Made by a program: the position numbers and the translations under genes
Notes under the pieces: model-generated
What the model was told of the DNA's origin: nothing
What the model saw: only the letters and a program-made list of their open reading frames with translations
The model's database searches: none
Part shown: one piece after another, positions 1 through 4,424 of the stretch
Layout of the letters: every line of letters starts with the position of its first letter
Numbering within the stretch: position 1 is the first letter of the stretch
Source of the DNA: Planctomycetaceae bacterium
GTDB lineage: Bacteria > Planctomycetota > Planctomycetia > Pirellulales > Thermoguttaceae
Length of the DNA stretch: 6,086 nucleotides
Direction of reading: 5' to 3'
Assembly: GCA_031276415.1 (NCBI GenBank)
Contig: JAISNF010000400.1
Span: 1-6,086, forward strand

Positions 1-38
1 AAATGAAAAAGTTCCGCCGTGCTGTTGGTGAAAAATAA
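1..38 (+). CDS. possible C-terminal end of a truncated upstream gene
   Basis: In the reading frame with codons starting at position 3, the first bases read MKKFRRAVGEK followed by TAA at 36-38. The other two plus-strand frames close within about 30 bp. A basic tail like this is a plausible end of a protein whose body lies outside the window, but eleven codons cannot identify it. If the tRNA scar at 147-208 marks the edge of an integrated element, this would be the element's last gene on that side; that is inference. It may also be non-coding. Confidence 0.3.
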   Translation, partial: MKKFRRAVGEK

Positions 39-146
39 ATGCCGTTAATATCTATTTATTTTATCCGCTTTTACTTTAAAATTAGGGCTTGTTAAAGTTC
101 CGATTTTAAGGTATTTTACACCAACTTATGTCGATTAAAATGATTA

Positions 147-208
147 TCAGGGGTTAGAGCGGGGGACTCATAATCCCTAGGTCGTGGGTTCAAGTCCTAC
201 CCGGTCTA
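147..208 (+). pseudogene. 3' fragment of a CAU-anticodon tRNA (Ile2 or Met), likely attachment-site scar
   Basis: From about 147 the sequence follows a tRNA closely. It has the D-loop and D-stem 3' strand (GAGC 157-160), an anticodon stem GGGGA/TCCCT (162-166/174-178) around the loop CTCATAA with anticodon CAT, and variable loop AGGTC. A T-arm GTGGG-TTCAAGT-CCTAC (184-200), acceptor 3' strand CCGGTCT (201-207) and discriminator A208 follow. No CCA is encoded. The matching 5' acceptor strand (AGACCGG) is absent: the bases where it should lie (about 136-142, taaaatg) do not pair, and the D-stem 5' strand is also lost. The gene is therefore not functional as written. CAU with CTCATAA suits tRNA-Ile2 (lysidine type) or elongator Met. 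A 3'-only tRNA copy is the classic product of site-specific integration into a tRNA gene, here implying an element to the left. Confidence 0.75.
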
Positions 209-525
209 GTGTTTGATTTTTTTGTCTTAATCTTATCTTTATACTCTAACGTTTTTCCGACGAATTCATGAGAATATTGTAACATCTCTTCAATGGTTAA
301 ATCATGTTTGCAAATTACGTCTAAATAAGACTTTAAGTCAAAACCAAAAGATTCAAATTCCGGTTGAATCTCCTCATCAATCTCTGAAAAATTATCTACT
401 TTATCAATTAGATGGTCACCTAAGGAACGTGTAGTATCGTTAAATTTTGCTAAGAAATCTGCTAAGAAATGTTTCTCCTCTCCTACATTTTGTCCTTTTT
501 TCGCATCCGTCTGATTCATTCCCAA
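190..525 (-). CDS. hypothetical protein, 111 aa, ending inside the tRNA fragment
   Basis: Family not recognised. The product is small, soluble-looking and charged, with no signal peptide or membrane segment and a single Cys. It has an acidic middle (SEIDEEIQPEFESFGFDL) and a lysine-rich end. Residue use looks protein-like rather than random, which supports a real gene. The longest form starts with TTG at 525-523; an in-frame ATG two codons later (519-517, giving MNQTDAKK) is at least as likely. Neither has a good Shine-Dalgarno sequence, and the start sits on a 10-bp tandem duplication (522-541). The last residues (TRPGRT) and the TGA stop are read from the opposite strand of the tRNA fragment, so the C-terminus may have been set by the tRNA sequence. 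Function unknown; it could be accessory DNA linked to the tRNA scar or a resident gene that always converged on the tRNA. Confidence 0.55.
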   Translation of the reverse strand: MGMNQTDAKKGQNVGEEKHFLADFLAKFNDTTRSLGDHLIDKVDNFSEIDEEIQPEFESFGFDLKSYLDVICKHDLTIEEMLQYSHEFVGKTLEYKDKIKTKKSNTRPGRT

Positions 526-541
526 GCAATTCCAAGCAATT
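522..541. repeat. 10-bp tandem duplication at a gene start
   Basis: CCAAGCAATT occurs twice head to tail (522-531, 532-541), followed by the short palindrome AATTTGGCAAATT. It lies at and just upstream of the start of the 111-aa minus-strand gene and so makes up its would-be ribosome-binding region. No function can be assigned. Confidence 0.5.
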
Positions 542-881
542 TGGCAAATTCCTTTTGTTGCTGAAACTGCAAATAATGTAATTTACATACTTTTTCCGTG
601 TTGCCAAAAAACAAAAAAATAAAACCAAAAATTTATAAAAAAATCAATAAACCACCCCTTGAAAAAAACACAGTTGCTGCGGGGATTAAGATTGAAAAAT
701 CATCAACTGTACTAGAGACACAATACATTGCGCCTTTACGATTTAAACCTATTACCGTGAATGATTACAGAAAAATAAATTTGTTGTTTTTAGAAGTTCC
801 CATTAGCAAACACCGAAAAAGTTGCCGGTCTTGCATTTTAGAAATTATTGCACGTCCTAATTTATTGAGGACTTACATCAC
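542..881. other. A-rich region without a recognisable gene
   Basis: About 340 bp between the start of the minus-strand hypothetical gene and the 3' end of tRNA-Thr. The stretch 601-660 is almost wholly A-rich homopolymer runs. A weak 7-bp inverted repeat (ACAGTTG 670-676, CAACTGT 704-710) and a 5-bp GTCCT/AGGAC stem (854-858/868-872) just beyond the 3' end of tRNA-Thr are present; the latter could help end the tRNA transcript but lacks a clean U-run. An open frame across the region on the plus strand reads through the complement of the tRNA and has no protein-like character. Confidence 0.6.
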
Positions 882-954
882 AGCCCACGGGGGGAATCGA
901 ACCCACAACCTCAGCATTACGAATGCTGCGCTCTGCCAGTTGAGCTACGCGGGC
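882..954 (-). tRNA. tRNA-Thr (anticodon CGT)
   Basis: Read on the minus strand, a complete cloverleaf forms. The acceptor is GCCCGCG/CGTGGGC (one G-U pair), the D-arm GCTC/GAGC, and the anticodon stem CAGCA/TGCTG with loop TTCGTAA, giving anticodon CGT, which reads the threonine codon ACG. The variable loop is AGGTT, and the T-arm GTGGG/CCCCC has loop TTCGATT and one U-C mismatch in the second pair. The discriminator is U and no CCA follows, so CCA must be added after transcription. It lies downstream of infA on the same strand with a likely terminator between, so it is probably transcribed separately unless read-through occurs. Confidence 0.95.
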
Positions 955-992
955 AATTAATCATTTTTTAAGAATTTTAAGAAAGATTGTCA

Positions 993-1048
993 AAATTTAT
1001 CTTTTACAAAAATTAACTTTTGCAAATTTATCTTTTGCAAAAGTTAAC
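993..1048 (-). terminator. AT-rich hairpin terminator of infA, built on a tandem duplication
   Basis: TTAACTTTTGCAAA (1013-1026) and TTTGCAAAAGTTAA (1034-1047) form a perfect 14-bp inverted repeat with a 7-nt loop. Read on the minus strand it begins 9 nt after the infA stop codon and is followed by TTTTTG, as expected of an intrinsic terminator; the stem is unusually AT-rich. The same region is a 25-bp direct repeat, 993-1017 and 1024-1048, with two mismatches and a period of 31 bp, so the hairpin apparently arose from duplication. Confidence 0.6.
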
Positions 1049-1055
1049 CCCCAAT

Positions 1056-1286
1056 TTAACGTTCACGATACGTAATACGCCCACGACTCATATCATACGG
1101 GCTTACCTCCACCGTAACATGATCGCCCGGAACAACACGTATCCGAAATTTACGCATTTTACCCGCTAAACGACACAACACCACATGATCCATCTCGTCC
1201 AACTTCACCCGAAATGCTCCACGCACTTCCTCCACCACAACCCCAGATAACTCAATAACTTCTTCTTTTCCTTTTGATTCAGACAT
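1056..1286 (-). CDS. infA: translation initiation factor IF-1
   Basis: A 76-residue protein of normal IF-1 length (usually 71-75). IF-1 binds the 30S ribosomal A site and, with IF-2 and IF-3, controls start-site selection and subunit joining in the cytoplasm. It is essentially one S1/OB-fold domain. Family hallmarks are seen in order: a GVVVEEVRGAFRVKL strand pair (about residues 15-29), the basic GKMRKFRIRV loop (about 42-51), PGDHVTVEVSPYD (about 53-65) and the terminal RGRITYRER. The start ATG follows a good Shine-Dalgarno GAGGA with a 10-nt gap, the clearest one in the window. The N-terminus MSESKGKEE replaces the common MAKEE. The gene stands alone here instead of in the ribosomal-protein cluster where infA lies in many bacteria. 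It is followed by a hairpin and tRNA-Thr on the same strand. Confidence 0.95.
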   Translation of the reverse strand: MSESKGKEEVIELSGVVVEEVRGAFRVKLDEMDHVVLCRLAGKMRKFRIRVVPGDHVTVEVSPYDMSRGRITYRER

Positions 1287-1296
1287 TACTTTTGAA

Positions 1297-1301
1297 TCCT
1301 C
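1297..1301 (-). promoter_or_regulatory. Shine-Dalgarno site of infA
   Basis: GAGGA on the minus strand, 10 nt before the infA ATG. It fixes the start codon and contrasts with the other genes here, which have weak or no such site. Confidence 0.65.
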
Positions 1302-1515
1302 AAAAACTTTCTATTCAAAAAAAACTTACTATATCACAGAACCATTGCCAAAATGTCTTTTCCCAAAACAACAGGTTTTCATTTTATATCCAAAAAAACA
1401 AATTCCAAGACACCCCCCAAATAATCCCCCTTGAAATTTCAATTTTTCTTGCCAAAATATAACAACCGTAAAAAATTAATCGACAACTTCCAAAAAAACA
1501 CAAATTTATTTTTAC
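1302..1515. other. AT/C-rich divergent spacer with no visible gene
   Basis: This stretch lies upstream of infA on the minus strand and should contain its promoter. I could not find a convincing -35/-10 pair: a TTGGCA on the minus strand near 1350 has no good -10 at the right distance. The plus strand is rich in A and C runs and the translated frames are low complexity. Confidence 0.5.
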
Positions 1516-1654
1516 TAACCACAGAGGACACAGAGAACCACAGAGGAAATTTTTAATTAGAATCAAAATGTTGTTTAAGATTATCATTGACTTTTGATCT
1601 AAAATAACTTTATAAAATTAAATTTGTCTTCTTTGTTTGTCTTCTCTGTGGTTA
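1516..1654. mobile_element. 139-bp inverted-repeat element (MITE/REP-like)
   Basis: The ends are a perfect 11-bp terminal inverted repeat, TAACCACAGAG (1516-1526) and CTCTGTGGTTA (1644-1654). Similar purine/CA-rich motifs continue inward on both sides (ACACAGAGAACCACAGAGG on the left; the complement of AGACAAACAAAGAAGAC on the right). The AT-rich core carries a further inverted pair, ATCAAAA (1562-1568) and TTTTGAT (1592-1598), so the whole element can fold on itself. There is no coding capacity. ACCACAGAG-type repeats are a common kind of dispersed intergenic repeat in environmental bacteria, from memory. Whether it is mobile cannot be shown from one copy; no clear target-site duplication is visible. 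Confidence 0.5.
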
Positions 1655-1724
1655 AATAAACTGTGCTTAAAAAGCCGGTTATTAGAAGTTACCATATCAA
1701 AAAATTCAACCTCTCCACAAATTA

Positions 1725-2579
1725 ATGTATCATTCGATTGTTCTTGTTAAACAAGTTCCAGACACCGCCAATATCACGGTAAACGCAATGAAAGAAGACG
1801 GAACAGTTAATCGTTCTGCATTGCCGGCGATTTTCAATCCAGACGATCTTCACGCATTGGAAGCCGCCCTCGATATAAAACAACGTTTCGGCGGTATGGT
1901 TACAGTTATTTCGATGGGACCTCCCAAAGCGGCTGATGTTTTGCGGGCTTGTCTGTTTCGCGGTGCAGATCGGGCTATTTTGATTACGGATCGGCGGGCA
2001 GCAGCAAGTGATACGCTGGCAACAAGTTATATTCTTTCTCAGGCAGTTAAAACCGTAAATCATTTTGATTTCGTTTTCACCGGTCGTCAGGCAATTGATG
2101 GTGACACCGCCCAAACCGGACCGCAATGTGCCGAAAAACTTGGGATTCCCCAAATAACTTACATGGAAGAAATTTCCGAAATTCAAAACGGCAAAGCAAC
2201 CGTTCGACGGAATATCGGGAATGGTTGGGAAATTGTTCAGGTCAAACTGCCGGCTCTTCTGACAGTAATCGAAACAGCCAATACGCCGCGTCCGTGTTCG
2301 GCAAAACGTATGATGAAACACAAAAATGATCGGGTTCCCGCCGAAATACCGCCGGAACAAATCAATGAACTTAAAACCCAAAACCGGCTTATCGAACAAT
2401 GGAATCTTGATGATATTGGAGCAGATTTAAACCGTTGCGGAGTTGCCGGTTCGCCAACAAAAGTTTTCCGTATTCAATCAATTGTTTTGAAAAAAGAAGG
2501 ATTTACCGAAATAACTCCAACAAAAGACGGAATAACAACCTTGATTCACGAACTCGTTAATGACAAAACATTGGGATAA
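1725..2579 (+). CDS. etfB: electron transfer flavoprotein beta subunit (EtfB/FixA family)
   Basis: This 284-residue protein belongs to the ETF beta family (typical length 250-285). With EtfA it forms a soluble heterodimer that carries electrons from acyl-CoA or other dehydrogenases to quinone reductases or, in bifurcating forms, splits NADH electrons between a high- and a low-potential acceptor. The start SIVLVKQVPDT is diagnostic. Next come NPDDLHALEAAL (38-49), VTVISMGPPKA (59-69), the nucleotide-binding SDTLATSYIL (95-104) and the signature FTGRQAIDGDTAQTGP (118-133). The AIDGDTAQ form is, from memory, typical of FixA and bifurcating-type EtfB rather than the mitochondrial AMP-binding type; that is inference. 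The ATG at 1725 has no obvious Shine-Dalgarno but fits the family N-terminus. No etfA lies on either side: infA is divergent and a ketosynthase homologue follows after 225 bp. The final codons merge into an AT-rich repeat. Confidence 0.92.
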   Translation: MYHSIVLVKQVPDTANITVNAMKEDGTVNRSALPAIFNPDDLHALEAALDIKQRFGGMVTVISMGPPKAADVLRACLFRGADRAILITDRRAAASDTLATSYILSQAVKTVNHFDFVFTGRQAIDGDTAQTGPQCAEKLGIPQITYMEEISEIQNGKATVRRNIGNGWEIVQVKLPALLTVIETANTPRPCSAKRMMKHKNDRVPAEIPPEQINELKTQNRLIEQWNLDDIGADLNRCGVAGSPTKVFRIQSIVLKKEGFTEITPTKDGITTLIHELVNDKTLG

Positions 2580-2652
2580 AATATTGGTGAAAATATTGGG
2601 TAAAATATTGAGATAAAATAAAATATTTGGTATAAAAATTGAGATAAAATAT
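2570..2652. repeat. degenerate AT-rich tandem repeat over the end of etfB
   Basis: About five imperfect copies of a motif near ATTGRGATAAAAT lie side by side, starting in the last codons and stop of etfB and running to about 2652. Variants include ATTGGTGAAAAT, ATTGGGTAAAAT, and ATTGAGATAAAAT twice. Unit length varies from 12 to about 18 bp. It may be slippage-derived; no stem-loop terminator is obvious here for etfB. Confidence 0.5.
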
Positions 2653-2718
2653 AATTTGAAATCGTCAGATTTGTTATATTTCTTATTTTTTGACAAGTTT
2701 TTTCCAGATTCTGGCGAA

Positions 2719-2750
2719 TTTTTTGATTTAAAACTGTTCGAATCAAAAAA
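2719..2750. repeat. 10-bp inverted repeat upstream of the ketosynthase gene
   Basis: TTTTTTGATT (2719-2728) and AATCAAAAAA (2741-2750) are perfect inverted copies with a 12-nt loop, ending 54 bp before the ketosynthase ATG. It could be an operator or a weak transcript end for etfB, but the arm composition (T-run first, A-run second) does not match a plus-strand intrinsic terminator. A TTGACA at 2690-2695 lies nearby without a recognisable -10. Confidence 0.35.
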
Positions 2751-2804
2751 ACAAAGTAAACTTAGACGGTATTTTTTCTTTTTTCTGATTACGAAGAGTT
2801 TTTC

Positions 2805-4169
2805 ATGAATAAACGTCGTGTTGTGATTACAGGTATGGGATTGATCAGTCCTTTGCCTTCTTCTCTTGAGTCTTTTCAGGAGGCGTTGGTTTCTCGAAAA
2901 GGGGCGGTTCGTCCTTATCTTTGGAGCGGCGAGGAAGTGAGTTCGGTTCCCATTGCCGCCCCTGCGTTATTCGAAGGAAAAATCGAAGATTTTGATTTGC
3001 GTGATGCGGCACAGAAAAAAATAATCAAAAAAGCGTTGAAGGTGATGTCGCGTGAGATTCAGATGGCGGTTGCTTCCAGTTGCCGGGCGATCCATCACGC
3101 CAATATCCAATTGGAACAGTTTCCGTCGCAACGTATTGGAATTTCGTTTGGTTCGGATTACATTCTGACAACTGCTGATGATGTTATTGACGGAATCAGG
3201 GCTTGTTGCGATTATTCAAAGAATTCAAAGAGTTCACAAAATTCGCCAGTACAAAATTTGGCAGTACAAAATTCGGAAGGGGCAGAAGAGAAATTGGGTT
3301 TTGATTTTTCGCGTTGGGCGTCTGACGGGCTTACGAAAATGCAACCGCTTTGGCAATTAAAATATTTGCCCAACATGCCGGCGAGTCACATTGCAATTAT
3401 CAACAATTTTCATGGTCCGAGCAATTCGATTACATTACGGGAGGCGTCTATTGGTGCTTGTGTTGGTGAATCGGTTGAGATTATTGTTTCGGGGCGTGCG
3501 GACGTAATGCTTGTTGGGACAACCGGTAGCCGGTTGCATCCGTTGAAAATGCTCCACGCCATTCAGCAGGAAGAACTTACGGCGACTGAGTGTAAACCTT
3601 TTGATCGTGATCGTGACGGAACAGTTCTTGGCGAAGGAGCCGGTTCCCTTGTTTTGGAAGAACTGGAACACGCACAAAAACGCAACGCAACTATTTGGGG
3701 CGAAGTAATTTGCGGTTCTTACCGAACTCGTTATAACCGAACTCAAACGGACGGGAGACGTGAAGTGATTCGGAGTGTTTTGTGTGATGTATTGCGGCGG
3801 AGCGGCATGGAGCCGGAGCAGATTGGTCATATTAACGCTCATGGACTTGGAACACGTGATTCGGATATTGCGGAGGCGTTGGCGATTAACGACGTGTTTG
3901 GGAATCGGAAAAAAACGATTCCATTGAGTGCGGCAAAGGGATTCTTTGGCAATTTGGGAGCAGGAAGTGGGGCGGTGGAATTAGTTGCGGGTATTCTTGC
4001 GTTACGTAGCGGGTTATTGTTTCCGACCTTAAATTTTTCAACGCCAGACCCGGAATGTCCGGTAACACCCAATCGGGAAAACAATACACCAAGTGGTCAA
4101 TCGTTTATTAAAATTACCGTAAATCCGCAATCTCAAGCCTCCGCAATTCTCGTCCGAAAATTCCAATAA
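2805..4169 (+). CDS. beta-ketoacyl synthase (KAS II/FabF-like) homologue with degenerate active site
   Basis: A 454-residue thiolase-fold protein of the condensing-enzyme family (FabF about 412). Clear family signs are the N-terminal RRVVITGMGLISPL, FHGPSNSI (202-209), CKPFDRDRDGTVLGEGAG (263-280), INAHGLGTRDSD (343-354), SAAKGFFGNLGAGSGAVEL (375-393) and a TLNFSTPDPEC tail. Aligned by eye with FabF (C163, H303, K335, H340), the nucleophile Cys is Glu213, the first His is kept (His346), Lys378 is kept and the second His is Asn383. The 37-residue spacing between the last two His positions matches FabF exactly. It therefore should not condense acyl chains by the usual Cys-His-His route. Chain-length factors (KS-beta), where Cys is Gln, offer the closest analogy, so a non-catalytic partner of an active ketosynthase is one reading; a decarboxylase or structural role is another. 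Residues about 137-160 are a repeat-derived low-complexity insert. The ATG follows a weak GAAGAG. No acyl carrier protein or partner gene is adjacent. Confidence 0.85.
   Translation: MNKRRVVITGMGLISPLPSSLESFQEALVSRKGAVRPYLWSGEEVSSVPIAAPALFEGKIEDFDLRDAAQKKIIKKALKVMSREIQMAVASSCRAIHHANIQLEQFPSQRIGISFGSDYILTTADDVIDGIRACCDYSKNSKSSQNSPVQNLAVQNSEGAEEKLGFDFSRWASDGLTKMQPLWQLKYLPNMPASHIAIINNFHGPSNSITLREASIGACVGESVEIIVSGRADVMLVGTTGSRLHPLKMLHAIQQEELTATECKPFDRDRDGTVLGEGAGSLVLEELEHAQKRNATIWGEVICGSYRTRYNRTQTDGRREVIRSVLCDVLRRSGMEPEQIGHINAHGLGTRDSDIAEALAINDVFGNRKKTIPLSAAKGFFGNLGAGSGAVELVAGILALRSGLLFPTLNFSTPDPECPVTPNRENNTPSGQSFIKITVNPQSQASAILVRKFQ
3214..3276 (+). repeat. in-frame minisatellite inside the ketosynthase gene
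   Basis: ATTCAAAGA is repeated at 3214-3222 and 3223-3231, with a decayed third unit GTTCACAAA (3232-3240). Then a 15-bp unit CAGTACAAAATTYGG occurs twice head to tail (3247-3261, 3262-3276). All periods are multiples of three, so the frame is kept. They encode a Ser/Asn/Gln-rich loop, SKNSKSSQNSPVQNLAVQNS, in a place where FabF proteins have a loop of ordinary sequence. Confidence 0.75.
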
Positions 4170-4177
4170 AATATAAA

Positions 4178-4326
4178 ATCATCTGCGTCAATCTGTGTAA
4201 TCTGCGGACAAATTTAAAAAATCATCTGCGATAATCTGCGTAATCTGCGGACAAATTTAAAAAATCATCTGCGATCATCTGCGTAATCTGCGGACAAATT
4301 TAAAAAATCATCTGCGGACAAATCTG
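4178..4326. repeat. 43-bp tandem repeat array, about 3.5 copies
   Basis: Units begin at 4178, 4221, 4264 and 4307 with an exact 43-bp period. Each full unit has the order ATCATCTGCG, then a variable ATAATCTGCG-like segment, TAATCTGCGG, and ACAAATTTAAAAA. Copies two and three differ by one base and the first by a few. The last copy jumps from its first ATCTGCGG straight to ACAAAT, as though the inner segment was deleted between ATCTGCG sub-repeats. It starts 8 bp after the ketosynthase stop codon and ends about 100 bp before the next gene. It is not CRISPR: there are no unique spacers. Confidence 0.9.
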
Positions 4327-4337
4327 AAATAGTTGTC

Positions 4338-4365
4338 TTTACAGTATGAAAAGAGACGTTAGAAT
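4338..4365 (+). promoter_or_regulatory. possible sigma70-type promoter for the GltA/NfnB-type gene
   Basis: TTTACA (4338-4343), a 16-bp spacer and TAGAAT (4360-4365) each match the consensus boxes at five of six positions. Transcription would begin near 4372, leaving a leader of about 50 nt before the ATG at 4425. It lies just after the tandem repeats, which suggests the gene has its own promoter. Not tested against the organism's real consensus. Confidence 0.4.
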
Positions 4366-4416
4366 AAGCCGCATTGTTTATATTTTCCGATTGGTTTCAA
4401 CAATATTTTCTAACGT
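4356..4416. promoter_or_regulatory. nested inverted repeat in the leader of the GltA/NfnB-type gene
   Basis: ACGTTAGAA (4356-4364) pairs perfectly with TTCTAACGT (4408-4416), and inside it ATTGTT (4373-4378) pairs with AACAAT (4399-4404). The outer left arm overlaps the candidate -10 box and the right arm ends 8 bp before the start codon. This placement fits an operator or a folded leader, but no known regulator motif is recognised. Confidence 0.35.
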
Positions 4417-4424
4417 TGTTTTTA

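Noticed and set aside
136..208. Functional tRNA at the left end
   Set aside because: The 5' acceptor and D-stem strands do not pair with the 3' strands, so the cloverleaf cannot close.
598..960. 120-aa plus-strand open frame ending in HGGNRTHNLSITNAALCQLSYAGN
   Set aside because: Its C-terminal third is the reverse complement of the intact tRNA-Thr, a well-known type of false gene call. The rest is lysine/asparagine-rich translation of A-runs and it starts with TTG.
1722..2399. 225-aa minus-strand open frame opposite etfB
   Set aside because: It is fully antisense to a confidently identified EtfB, rich in Cys, Phe and Asn as expected from a shadow frame, and has no recognisable motif.
2690..2718. 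Sigma70 promoter with TTGACA at 2690-2695 before the ketosynthase gene
   Set aside because: At 16-18 bp downstream there is only GC-containing sequence (ggcgaat) with no acceptable -10 box.
3435..3842. 135-aa minus-strand open frame opposite the ketosynthase gene
   Set aside because: Antisense shadow of conserved ketosynthase motifs with no family features.
4178..4326. CRISPR array
   Set aside because: The repeat units are contiguous with no unique spacers between them and there are no cas genes; it is a plain tandem repeat.
4374..4424. Upstream TTG start adding 17 residues to the GltA/NfnB-type protein
   Set aside because: The extension has no family similarity and would use up the leader containing the nested inverted repeat; the ATG at 4425 gives the normal family length.
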